From JAKSCF01 sp028279945 (GTDB taxonomy: Bacteria > Bacillota > Clostridia > Peptostreptococcales > JAAYPU01): a stretch of 17,115 nt of DNA. The stretch is taken from contig JANQMT010000163.1 in assembly GCA_028279945.1 (NCBI GenBank), forward strand, positions 1-17,115. Reading direction: 5' to 3'. Position numbers and translations under genes: made by a program. The notes beneath the pieces are model-generated. The model did no database searches, was not told the DNA's origin, and worked only from the letters and a program-made list of their open reading frames with translations. This document shows, one piece after another, positions 1 to 7,387 of the stretch (position 1 is its first letter; each line of letters starts with the position of its first letter).

Positions 1-415
1 CCCAAATAAAAAGATGACACATGGTGAACGTCTTTATAAACAATATGGTGTAACAGGAATTCGTGGCGAAGCAGAGTCTGGCTTTCAGTCTGTGCTTAGA
101 TTTGGACTTCCTGTGTTAGTGAGTCATTTTAAGTTTTTAGATAAAAATAGTCTTCTCATACAAGTATTATTCAGCCTTATGTCGGAAGTTGAGGATACGA
201 ATATTCTTCATCGCCATAACCGGGATGTGCTTGAAGAAGTAAAAGATCGGGCAAAGCAATTTATTGCCGACGGCGGAATGAGAAAGGTGCATTGTAGGGA
301 AGTTGTTGAGAAAATGGATGATTATTTTTCAAAAAAAAATATCAGCCCCGGCGGATCGGCTGATCTTCTTGCGGTAACGGTTTTTCTTGGTATGCTTCAA
401 GGGATAGAACTGTAG
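1..415 (+). CDS. citG: CitG, triphosphoribosyl-dephospho-CoA synthase, C-terminal part (5' end cut by window edge)
   Basis: CitG makes 2'-(5''-triphosphoribosyl)-3'-dephospho-CoA from ATP and dephospho-CoA, the precursor of the citrate lyase ACP prosthetic group. The frame is open to the window edge, so the ATG at 14 is internal. About 137 residues are visible of a protein usually near 290. Family landmarks are the THGERLYKQYGVTGIRGEAE segment and the C-terminal SPGGSADLLAVT segment, both typical of the CitG/MdcB family. The nearby citC-D-E-F-X operon supports CitG over the malonate decarboxylase homologue MdcB. CitG is separated from the lyase operon by the transporter and two-component genes, so it belongs to another transcript entering from the left. 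No convincing terminator follows it. Confidence 0.9.
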   Translation, partial: PNKKMTHGERLYKQYGVTGIRGEAESGFQSVLRFGLPVLVSHFKFLDKNSLLIQVLFSLMSEVEDTNILHRHNRDVLEEVKDRAKQFIADGGMRKVHCREVVEKMDDYFSKKNISPGGSADLLAVTVFLGMLQGIEL

Positions 416-559
416 TTTTATATCCAAAGAAACATAGTAAAAGTTGTTTTATATTAAAAAAATGAAGGAAATCTTGAAAAAATGACATTTAATTGCATGT
501 AAACTAATAAAATTGACTGAATAATCCAAATATTACTGTGCAGTTTGTATAATAAAGTA
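416..559. other. Intergenic stretch after citG with first copy of a tandem promoter-like repeat
   Basis: No gene or clear terminator is visible after citG. From 513 a unit of about 47 bp starts with TTGACTGAAT and contains CAGTTTGTATAATAA. It is followed directly by a second version from 560, starting with the same ten bases and containing CAGTTTGTGTAATAA. The second copy has a 17-bp spacer to TACAGT. The first has about 20 bp to TGCAGT, so it looks like a decayed promoter or an operator half. Confidence 0.45.
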
Positions 560-588
560 TTGACTGAATCTGAATACTATGGTACAGT
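560..588 (+). promoter_or_regulatory. Sigma-A-type promoter of the tct leader and operon
   Basis: The -35 is TTGACT (560-565) and the -10 is TACAGT (583-588) with exactly 17 bp between them. The start point is predicted near 595. The promoter before the citC leader has the same layout (TTGACA-N17-TACAGT), including the same unusual -10, which supports a shared functional element. Confidence 0.6.
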
Positions 589-594
589 TTGTGT

Positions 595-728
595 AATAAG
601 GAGCTTGTTGGAGATACAGATTATGTCCAATGAGACAAATGTTAATATATGTTTTAACTGTTGCGGATAAAGATAGCTTATGCTTTTGAAGACCAGTACA
701 AAGTATTTACTTTGTGGTGGTCTTTTTT
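595..728 (+). ncRNA. Conserved attenuator leader RNA of the tctCBA operon (cit/tct leader, copy 1)
   Basis: This 5' leader is homologous to the one before citC (about 7388-7524). Hairpin P1 pairs 604-612 with 626-634 (9 bp with two G-U pairs). Its 13-nt loop, 613-625, reads GATA-CAGAT-TATG. Hairpin P2 pairs AAAGATA (669-675) with TATGCTTT (679-686) around a 3-nt loop and one bulge, so it repeats the GATA...TATG motif. The terminator follows at 691-728. An alternative antiterminator pairs 680-688 (ATGCTTTTG) with 699-706 (CAAAGTAT), using the P2 3' arm and the terminator 5' arm and loop. The pairings are read from the sequence; the switching is inferred. I do not recognise a known riboswitch class. 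Confidence 0.65.
691..728 (+). terminator. Intrinsic terminator in the tct leader (attenuator)
   Basis: The 14-position stem 691-704 / 709-722 has one G-G mismatch and one G-U wobble, a 4-nt loop (ATTT), and a run of six T (723-728). It lies 57 bp before the tctC start, so it must be read through for expression of the operon. The 5' arm is identical to that of the citC leader although the 3' arm differs. Confidence 0.85.
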
Positions 729-785
729 GCGTTCTCATCAATATCCCAAAGTTGTAACCAAATGATTATTTAAGGAGGAAGATCA

Positions 786-1796
786 ATGAAAAAAGTAACA
801 CAATTATTGGTACTTATTATCATACTGGGGGGAATGGTCTTAAGTGGATGTTCAAATGAAGCCGGTTCAGGCGGAGACCAAAGTGACAATTATCCGAAAG
901 GCAAACTTGATTTTGTAGCACCAGGTGGAGCAGGTGGTGGATGGGATATGACAATCCGTACAACTGCAAAAGTGCTGGAAGACACTGAGCTTGTAAAAGT
1001 TCCCATGCCTGTAACCAATACACCTGGCGGTGGCGGCGCAGTATTTCTCGCAGAGCTTCAAACAAAAGTTGGAAAAGATGATACCGTAGTTGTCTACTCA
1101 TCACCATTATTATTGACAAACTTAAACGGTTCAACAGAATATAGCTACAAAGACACAACGCCTCTTGCAAGGTTGATCACTGATTATGGTGCATTTGTTG
1201 TTGCCAAAGATTCTAAATACCAAACAATTACGGAAGTTATGGATGCACTAAAAGCAGATCCCAAAAGTGTTAAAATCGGCGGTAACTCATCCGTTGGTAG
1301 TATGGACCACATCCAGTTCTTATTGATTGCTAAAGCTGCAGGTGTTGAAAACTTAAATGAAATCGATTATGTAAGTTTCCAAGACGGTACAGCCAATGCT
1401 CAAATCCTTGGTGGTCATGTTGACTTGTTAACAACCGGACTTGGGGATGTATCAGCATTGCTTGAAAGTGGAGATCTAAGATGTTTGGCCAACACTGCTC
1501 CTGAACGTGTTGGAGAGGGTACTTTAGGTAAGATTCCGACTTGTAAGGAACAAGGCATCGATGCGACATTTGAAAACTGGAGAGGATTATTTGGACCTAA
1601 AGATATGCCGGACTATGCGGTATCTTACTGGGAAGAAACTCTAGGTAAAATGGTTGAAACTGAAGAATGGTTAGAAGCAAGTAAGAAAAACGGTTGGTCA
1701 CAATGCTACTTAAACTCAGCAGATTTTGAGAGCTTCTTAACAGAAACAAATGAAAACTATAAATCCATCCTTAAAGAAATCGGAATGATTGACTAA
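786..1796 (+). CDS. tctC: TctC/Bug-family tricarboxylate-binding lipoprotein
   Basis: This is the extracytoplasmic solute receptor of a tripartite tricarboxylate transporter. It captures citrate or a related carboxylic acid and delivers it to TctAB. The 336-residue protein starts with a lipoprotein signal: basic MKK, a hydrophobic stretch, and lipobox L19-S20-G21-C22. The mature part begins with a linker rich in G, S and D. The Bug-fold signatures are visible as the FVAPGGAGGGWDMTIR segment (about 43-58) and TNTPGGGGAVFLAE (about 77-90). An AGGAGG ribosome binding site at 773-778 fixes the start. It is the first gene of tctC-tctB-tctA and sits behind the attenuator leader. The exact substrate cannot be read from sequence; citrate is inferred from the adjacent citrate lyase genes. 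Confidence 0.9.
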   Translation: MKKVTQLLVLIIILGGMVLSGCSNEAGSGGDQSDNYPKGKLDFVAPGGAGGGWDMTIRTTAKVLEDTELVKVPMPVTNTPGGGGAVFLAELQTKVGKDDTVVVYSSPLLLTNLNGSTEYSYKDTTPLARLITDYGAFVVAKDSKYQTITEVMDALKADPKSVKIGGNSSVGSMDHIQFLLIAKAAGVENLNEIDYVSFQDGTANAQILGGHVDLLTTGLGDVSALLESGDLRCLANTAPERVGEGTLGKIPTCKEQGIDATFENWRGLFGPKDMPDYAVSYWEETLGKMVETEEWLEASKKNGWSQCYLNSADFESFLTETNENYKSILKEIGMID

Positions 1797-1845
1797 TTAT
1801 GAACATTGTCATCATTACAAGATTACTAAAGAGAGGAAGTTGAAT

Positions 1846-2343
1846 TTGAAAGATCAAACAAAGAATGTCAATGCCAATGAAGCCTTAATGGGCCTTATTG
1901 TAGCCATTGCAGGAGGAATCTATCTTGTATTAACTTTACAGATAAAAGATGCTGCAGTTGGGATTCCAATGGAGCCAAAGTTCTTCCCTTTAATGATTTC
2001 AGCGCTTCTCATTATACTGGGTATGTTTTTTCTCTTTAAAACAGGTCTGGCTCACATTAAGACAAGCGTTGAAAACATCAAGAAAGCCCTAAGCAAAGAA
2101 CCTGATATATATAAAATGATTGGGATAACTGCCATTAACTGCATTGTTTATGGACTTTTATTCAAACGATTGGGTTATGTTTTATCAACAGTTATTTTTC
2201 TGGAAGTGATGTTGTTTCTAACTCGAGGCAAAAAATGGATTCCTAATACCATCATTTCAGTTATATTTAGTGTTGCTGTCTATTTTGTTTTTAGTAAACT
2301 GCTAGGAGTTATTTTGCCTCCAATGCCGTTTATAAATATTTAG
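1846..2343 (+). CDS. tctB: TctB, small membrane subunit of the tripartite tricarboxylate transporter
   Basis: This small integral membrane protein (165 residues with this start) works with TctA in proton- or sodium-driven uptake. Four hydrophobic segments are visible: about 15-33 (ALMGLIVAIAGGIYLVLT), 46-65, 93-112 and 120-145. The last segment is divided by a RGKKW loop. The length matches the TctB family. The frame is open back to a TTG at 1789 overlapping tctC, but that N-terminus (rich in H, Y and K) is not TctB-like. The preferred start is the TTG at 1846, with GAGAGGAAG (1831-1839) as ribosome binding site; a TTG at 1840 is possible. The gene ends 10 bp before tctA. Confidence 0.85.
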   Translation: MKDQTKNVNANEALMGLIVAIAGGIYLVLTLQIKDAAVGIPMEPKFFPLMISALLIILGMFFLFKTGLAHIKTSVENIKKALSKEPDIYKMIGITAINCIVYGLLFKRLGYVLSTVIFLEVMLFLTRGKKWIPNTIISVIFSVAVYFVFSKLLGVILPPMPFINI

Positions 2344-2353
2344 GAGGTGCAAT

Positions 2354-3862
2354 ATGACAGAAGTTTTTATGAACTTGATGGAAGGATTTGCCGTTGCACT
2401 AACCCCTTATCATTTATTACTTGTAACTTTTGGCGGTATTCTTGGTACAATAGTTGGTATGTTACCTGGACTTGGACCTGCAACCGGTGTTGCAGTATTG
2501 CTGCCGATTACTTTTACCATGGGTCCTACAGCAGCCATGATTACCATGTGCGGCGTTTACTATGGCGCTATGTTTGGTGGATCCAGAAGTTCCATTTTGA
2601 TAAATACGCCTGGAGATGGCGCTGCACTTGCTGCAACATTTGATGGATACCCAATGGCAATGAAAGGCAAAGCGGAATCAGCTCTTGCTATCTCAGCTAT
2701 TGCGTCATTTATTGGTGGTATCATCGCTGTTATATTCATGGTTTTTATCGCTACACCTGTAGCAAAGTTTGCATTGAAGTTCGGGCCTGCAGAGTATTTT
2801 ATGCTGATGCTTGCAGCCCTGGTTATGACTTCATCCATGTCAAAAGGCAATATGCTTAAAGGACTCATTGCAACAGCAATTGGACTGATGATTGCAACCG
2901 TCGGTATCGATGCACAAACCGGTGTAAAGAGATTTACCTTTGGCGTTTTAGAACTGCAAACAGGGATCGATTTCCTTGTTATCATCATTGCTATATATGC
3001 CTTAGGTGAGGTTCTAAAAAGCTTTAAGACGTTGAAAGACGGCACTAAAAAGGCTCAGACAGAATTTGGGAAAATATGGATTACAAAAGAGGAATGGAAG
3101 CGATCAAAGTGGCCGATTTTAAGATGTGCGCCTCTTGGATTCATCATTGGTGCGCTTCCTGGCGCAGGCGGTACAATGGCAGCATTGATGGCATACAACA
3201 ATGAAAAACAAATTTCGAAGAATCCTGAAGAATTTGGTAAAGGTGAAATTATTGGCTTAGCTGCTCCGGAATCAGCAAACAATGCAGCCAGCGTTGGTGC
3301 TTTAATTCCAATGTTAACCCTTGGAATTCCTGGGTCTGGTACAACAGCAGTTATGATGGGTGCGCTATTAATGCTTGGTATCCAACCTGGACCATTGTTG
3401 TTTACGCAACATCCGGATATCGCTTGGGGCCTTATAGCAAGTATGTTTATTGGTAATATCATTTTAGCTTATGTCAACTTACCAATGGCAAAAGTATTGG
3501 TTCGTGTACTTGCTGTTCCGCCTAAAATCCTTTATCCAATCGTTCTTGCGTTAGCTTTTGTTGGAACCTTTGCAATCAGTAATAGTGTTGTTGATTTTTA
3601 TATTCTTGTACTATTTGGCATGGTTGGTTATTTCATGATCAAAGTGAAGATTCCAACAGCGCCATTGATTTTAGCAGTCATTGTGGGTGGAACAATGGAA
3701 CAGTCATTTAGACAAACATTAAGAATTTCTGATGGTAACTATGTTGCATTTTTCGACTCAGGCGTCAGTATTGCATTGTTAGCAATTACCATCGGATCAA
3801 TCTTGATTCCAATGATAAGAACAATGATTCAAAATTCAAAGAAGAAAACCACTTCAATATAA
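2354..3862 (+). CDS. tctA: TctA, large membrane subunit of the tripartite tricarboxylate transporter
   Basis: TctA is the channel-forming subunit, here 502 residues, the usual family length, with about a dozen hydrophobic segments. The two repeat halves each carry the family's proline-glycine signature: GMLPGLGP at residues 35-42 and GALPGAGG near 266-273. Further landmarks are the GGSRSSILINTPGD segment (about 74-87) and the PMLTLGIPGSGTTAVMMGAL segment (about 322-341). AGGAGG lies directly after the tctB stop (2342-2347) and drives the ATG at 2354. Together with TctB and TctC it makes a complete transporter. Its place between citG and the citrate lyase operon suggests citrate as substrate, though isocitrate, tricarballylate or another acid cannot be excluded. 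Confidence 0.95.
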   Translation: MTEVFMNLMEGFAVALTPYHLLLVTFGGILGTIVGMLPGLGPATGVAVLLPITFTMGPTAAMITMCGVYYGAMFGGSRSSILINTPGDGAALAATFDGYPMAMKGKAESALAISAIASFIGGIIAVIFMVFIATPVAKFALKFGPAEYFMLMLAALVMTSSMSKGNMLKGLIATAIGLMIATVGIDAQTGVKRFTFGVLELQTGIDFLVIIIAIYALGEVLKSFKTLKDGTKKAQTEFGKIWITKEEWKRSKWPILRCAPLGFIIGALPGAGGTMAALMAYNNEKQISKNPEEFGKGEIIGLAAPESANNAASVGALIPMLTLGIPGSGTTAVMMGALLMLGIQPGPLLFTQHPDIAWGLIASMFIGNIILAYVNLPMAKVLVRVLAVPPKILYPIVLALAFVGTFAISNSVVDFYILVLFGMVGYFMIKVKIPTAPLILAVIVGGTMEQSFRQTLRISDGNYVAFFDSGVSIALLAITIGSILIPMIRTMIQNSKKKTTSI

Positions 3863-3871
3863 GTCCATCAA

Positions 3872-3894
3872 TAACTTTTGAAAATGTTACTTTT
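3872..3894 (+). terminator. Weak possible terminator after tctA
   Basis: TAAC (3872-3875) can pair with GTTA (3886-3889), with an inner TTT/AAA pairing. A T-rich stretch follows (CTTTT and later TTTTTCTTTTT). The stem is AT-rich and interrupted, so this is a weak candidate. No better terminator is seen between tctA and the kinase gene. Confidence 0.3.
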
Positions 3895-4048
3895 AAGTAT
3901 ATTTTTCTTTTTAGAACTTTAGAGTCCTCATTTTTGAGCATACTATAATAGAAGGGTATGAGATGGAAAACTTATATGTTTCTAAAAAGTGTATCTTTAA
4001 AAAATGAGTGATTAAAATTTTGATAGAGTATGAACTTCGAGTATTGCT

Positions 4049-4077
4049 TTGGAAGGTAATTCTTTAGATGTTATAAT
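4049..4077 (+). promoter_or_regulatory. Possible promoter for the two-component operon
   Basis: TTGGAA (4049-4054) and TATAAT (4072-4077) are spaced by 17 bp, 38 bp before the kinase start codon. A second TATAAT at 3944-3949 has only a poor -35. The rest of the 243-bp gap shows no gene. Confidence 0.5.
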
Positions 4078-4114
4078 AGGTATAACTATATAACATAATA
4101 GAGAGGTGCTCCCT

Positions 4115-6559
4115 ATGAAGCCGTTGCGAAAAAATAGAAATCACGCCATTATTCCATTATCCATTATTGTATCTCTGATTATGGTATATCTTACAGTCAT
4201 TAACTACCTGGATTATAGTGATACATTGATTTCTAACGAACAGCGACGGCTTCTTGCTGTTGCCGATGCCATTGCCAGATCTATTGAAGAAAATGTTGGA
4301 TCAAATAGTGTGTATTTAAATATTGTTGTTGGTGATACATCTTTTGTAAAAACCATGGATGCATTACATGAACAATCATCAGATAACATAAATCAAACTC
4401 AGAGCAATGAAATGGAACAAATATTACGACGTTTTATGAAAGTCAACAACGCCGGCATTATAGAGTTAACCATATTTAGCCCCAAATTTGAACTTCTGTC
4501 ACAACATCCTATAGATAATCCTTTTCAACTGACACCTGAAGAAACCGATGAGATGAAGGCAGTTGTAGAAAGTCGTCTTCAAAAGGTTGGCGATACCTAT
4601 TTTCCTGATGAAGGATCACCGTATTACACCATCTACATGCCGGTATTTTCGGGTCCAGAATTCTTAGGTGTTCTTCGGGGTAAGATCAGCACAGACTATA
4701 TATATGACAAACTGATTAAACCTGTTGAACTGGGTATTGTCGGTTATGCATCAGTGAAAACCGATGAAACCAGGCTGTTGATGCACCCAAGCTCAGGTGA
4801 TATTGGTCAAGAGCTGATGAAAGTAAGAAGGGCCCGGTTTCCTCAATACGACTGGAGTGAACTTGAAAGGGTGGCCAGTGAGCAGTTAGTCAACCGTCGA
4901 GGTGTAAGCATCTATCATTCAATTTGGGCGGGAGACGCATCTGGACAGAGAGTAAAGAAGTTCAGTGCCTATTCATCTGCTGATATAGGAGACAACTTTT
5001 GGATTGTGACCATTTCGGCAGACTATAAGCAAGTTATGGAAGTCATACACAAAAACTATTATATAACATTAATCACTTCAGCCATGATTTTTATCGCGGT
5101 TATTTTTGCGTTAATCAATTTCTTGGTTACCAGGCAACGTCAAATACAACTTGAAGAGAGTATCCATCATAATAAAGCACTGGAAAAGCTTAATGTTGAG
5201 TTGGCTGAAGATATTAGGCAGCGAGAGATTCTTCAAAAAGAACTAACGAAAATGTTGAATAAATACTCAGCGATATTTGCCAATACCAAGGATTGTATTT
5301 TTATCGTTGACTTTAGTGATAAACATGTTGGTCATCTAATTGAGCAGAATGTGAAAGCTTTAGAGGTATTTGGTTATCCGGATGAAGATATATCGACTTT
5401 GACACTGGAACAATTGGATATAGATCATGACAAAGAAGATTTAGAAGAACGATTTGGTTCTTTAGATATTGGAAATTCTACCTTATATGAGACCGTGTTA
5501 GCAGGCCGAAAAGGCGTTAAAGTTCCTGTTGAAGCACAGTGTTCTGTCTTTGAACTTGATGGTAAACGCCGTTTGCTTTATATAGCCCGAGATATATCCC
5601 AGAGAAAACAAGAAGAACAGATATTAATTCGTAGTGAAAGACGTTTTATGAGTATTGTCAATGAATTGGCAACACGAATGAAAGATGAAAGTTATGAAGT
5701 GGATACGGCTAATTATGACTCCACAACTTTGCTCCATCAGAAACTTGAACAGATCAATATTCAATTAGAGCATATGTTCAAGAAGGAACTGGATGAAAAC
5801 AGACGTAAAGAAAGCCTGATGTTAATGCAATCCAAACATGCGGCTATGGGTGAGATGATTGGTAATATAGCCCATCAATGGAGACAACCTCTGAATACAT
5901 TGAATTTTATCTTAAACAATATGATGGATGAACTAAGGGACTGTCATATTGATGAAGCGTCAAGGCGGTTTCTTGATAAAAAGTTTGAAAAAGGCTTTAA
6001 TATCATCAACAAAATGTCAGATACTATTGATGATTTTAGGCATTTCTTCAAACCCCAGGATTGTAAGAAGGTATTTAATCTAAATGAAACCATTGAGTTG
6101 GCATTGCATTTGTTTGAAGAGAGAATCAAGCTATATGGCATTATAGTTGAAGTATTGAACCATGAACCTGTTATGTGCTATGGATATTCAAGCCACTTGG
6201 CACAGGTGCTGCTGAATATGATCAATAATTCTATTGATGCGCATAAAATAAGAGATGACAAGATGGGTGCAAAATATTCAGATAAAAAAATAGAAATCAA
6301 TTACTCTGTAAATGGAGGCACGCTGAAAATCACTTTGTTCGACAATGCAGGAGGTATTGATGAGGAAGTAATAGAACGTATTTTTGATCCGTATTTTACG
6401 ACAAAAGACATGCAAAATGGGACAGGGCTTGGTCTATACATGTCAAAAGCAATCATTGAAAAACACTTTGGCGGAACACTTGAAGTGATGAACAAGAATG
6501 AAGGTGCTTTTTTTACAATGACATTGAAGCATTTTTTGGAGGAAGAAAATGAAAGATAA
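4115..6559 (+). CDS. Membrane sensor histidine kinase with periplasm-type Cache domain and PAS domain
   Basis: This 814-residue hybrid-free sensor kinase probably senses an external carboxylate. Residues 11-32 form TM1. An extracellular region of about 280 residues follows, with a Cache-like YYTIYMPVFSGPEFLGVLRG segment. TM2 lies at about 315-340, then a coiled coil and a PAS domain (about 375-500). The dimerisation/phosphoacceptor segment has H587 in NIAHQWRQPLN, a form typical of the HPK4-like kinase group. The ATPase domain shows the N box (N701-x-x-N704-N705), DNAGGID, FDPYFTTK and GTGLGL. The frame allows a GTG start at 4106, but that codon lies inside the ribosome binding site GAGAGGTG, so ATG 4115 is chosen. 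It overlaps the response regulator by 11 bp. It differs from CitA/DcuS, the classical citrate sensors. Confidence 0.9.
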   Translation: MKPLRKNRNHAIIPLSIIVSLIMVYLTVINYLDYSDTLISNEQRRLLAVADAIARSIEENVGSNSVYLNIVVGDTSFVKTMDALHEQSSDNINQTQSNEMEQILRRFMKVNNAGIIELTIFSPKFELLSQHPIDNPFQLTPEETDEMKAVVESRLQKVGDTYFPDEGSPYYTIYMPVFSGPEFLGVLRGKISTDYIYDKLIKPVELGIVGYASVKTDETRLLMHPSSGDIGQELMKVRRARFPQYDWSELERVASEQLVNRRGVSIYHSIWAGDASGQRVKKFSAYSSADIGDNFWIVTISADYKQVMEVIHKNYYITLITSAMIFIAVIFALINFLVTRQRQIQLEESIHHNKALEKLNVELAEDIRQREILQKELTKMLNKYSAIFANTKDCIFIVDFSDKHVGHLIEQNVKALEVFGYPDEDISTLTLEQLDIDHDKEDLEERFGSLDIGNSTLYETVLAGRKGVKVPVEAQCSVFELDGKRRLLYIARDISQRKQEEQILIRSERRFMSIVNELATRMKDESYEVDTANYDSTTLLHQKLEQINIQLEHMFKKELDENRRKESLMLMQSKHAAMGEMIGNIAHQWRQPLNTLNFILNNMMDELRDCHIDEASRRFLDKKFEKGFNIINKMSDTIDDFRHFFKPQDCKKVFNLNETIELALHLFEERIKLYGIIVEVLNHEPVMCYGYSSHLAQVLLNMINNSIDAHKIRDDKMGAKYSDKKIEINYSVNGGTLKITLFDNAGGIDEEVIERIFDPYFTTKDMQNGTGLGLYMSKAIIEKHFGGTLEVMNKNEGAFFTMTLKHFLEEENER

Positions 6560-7334
6560 TGTATTGTTAAACTTAAAAGTCCTATATATAGAAGATGATG
6601 ACGATACTAGAGAAGAGCTGGCACATTTTCTAAAGAAAAGAGTTGGCAAATTGATAATTGCTAAAAACGGTGAAGAAGGATTGAAAAAGTACGAACAAAA
6701 TAAACCGAATATAATTATTACAGATTCTCGAATGCCGGTTATGGATGGCATTACTATGAGTGCTAAAATTCGTGAAATGGATAAAGAAGTAGCTATTATA
6801 GTGACCACAGCCTTTTCAGATGTGGAAGTGGTGATTAAAGCCATTGATATGGGTGTGAATAAGTATATTCTTAAACCGGTGGATGTTACTGAGCTTATGG
6901 ATACAATCAAAGATTGTGCCTATAAATTATTGATAGAAGAGGATGATAGCCTTGTTGTAGGCAATCAGATGTTACTAGATGCTGAAGAGAAGAAAGAATT
7001 GGAAAAGGGCATCCAAAATAAATTTGCCATGTTCTTAAAAGACAAAACCGGTAAAGGCCCGAAATTTGTGAAAAGCTTTTTGAGGCTGGATATTGTCGAG
7101 ATTGAAGCTGCTGATGCTTTTACCAAATATGAGACTGCCATGTTAGACAGAGGTAAGAATGAGCGTATTATAAGATTTGTTAGAGAATCTTTTTACCACA
7201 GTTATCGAAAAGATATAGAAACCTTTGTAGGCGAGATATTATCAATGCCTTGTTCATTAGAATCTATAGGTGTAGATACCTATAGAAAGAAAGATAAGAT
7301 ACTGCTGAGGATATCGGATAAAAGCCCAGGGTGA
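6549..7334 (+). CDS. Response regulator with C-terminal DUF2294/MpsC-like domain
   Basis: This 261-residue protein is the partner of the overlapping kinase. The receiver domain (1-125) has the acidic pocket E15-D16, phosphoacceptor D59 in IITDSRMPVMDG, T86/T87 and K109 in ILKPV. Residues about 145-258 resemble DUF2294 (PF10057, MpsC family), recognised by the KTGKGPKFVKSFLRLDIVEIE segment, the central E-T-x(4)-G pattern and the FxxxExxLS helix. No HTH, ANTAR, GGDEF or other standard output domain is visible. The function of this domain is not established. Start ATG 6549 has GGAGGAAG (6538-6545) inside the kinase end. It lies directly before the citC leader RNA and between the two operons that carry that leader, which makes them its natural targets (inference). 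Confidence 0.85.
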   Translation: MKDNVLLNLKVLYIEDDDDTREELAHFLKKRVGKLIIAKNGEEGLKKYEQNKPNIIITDSRMPVMDGITMSAKIREMDKEVAIIVTTAFSDVEVVIKAIDMGVNKYILKPVDVTELMDTIKDCAYKLLIEEDDSLVVGNQMLLDAEEKKELEKGIQNKFAMFLKDKTGKGPKFVKSFLRLDIVEIEAADAFTKYETAMLDRGKNERIIRFVRESFYHSYRKDIETFVGEILSMPCSLESIGVDTYRKKDKILLRISDKSPG

Positions 7335-7352
7335 TTTAATCTTGAAAATATA

Positions 7353-7381
7353 TTGACAATTCATTAGTATGATGTTACAGT
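7353..7381 (+). promoter_or_regulatory. Sigma-A-type promoter of the citC leader and operon
   Basis: The -35 is TTGACA (7353-7358) and the -10 is TACAGT (7376-7381) with 17 bp between them; the start point is predicted near 7388. Layout and -10 match the tct promoter at 560-588. Confidence 0.65.
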
Positions 7382-7387
7382 TAAGGC

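Noticed and set aside
461..484. Tiny open frame ATGAAGGAAATC... in the citG-tctC gap
   Set aside because: It has only seven codons and no ribosome binding site, and lies upstream of the predicted tct promoter.
584..661. Apparent outer stem ACAGTT (584-589) with AACTGT (656-661) in the tct leader, and GGCAACA (7385-7391) with TGTTGCC (7454-7460) in the cit leader
   Set aside because: The two pairings use different, non-homologous 5' bases, and the left arms overlap the -10 box or lie at the predicted start point, so they would be partly or wholly untranscribed. They could be real only if transcription begins further upstream.
604..728. ANTAR-type dual-hairpin target
   Set aside because: The hairpins do not present six-base loops with A1 and G4 closed by proper pairs, and no ANTAR domain is seen in the neighbouring regulator.
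1789..1845. N-terminal extension of TctB starting at the TTG overlapping tctC
   Set aside because: The extension is hydrophilic and unlike TctB N-termini, while a better ribosome binding site lies just before the TTG at 1846.
2560..3462. Long antisense open frames opposite tctA (161 and 135 codons)
   Set aside because: They lie entirely opposite a strongly conserved transporter gene, show no recognisable domain, and have composition expected from the complement of a membrane protein gene.
4106..4114. GTG start for the sensor kinase
   Set aside because: The codon is part of the GAGAGGTG ribosome binding site that serves the ATG at 4115.
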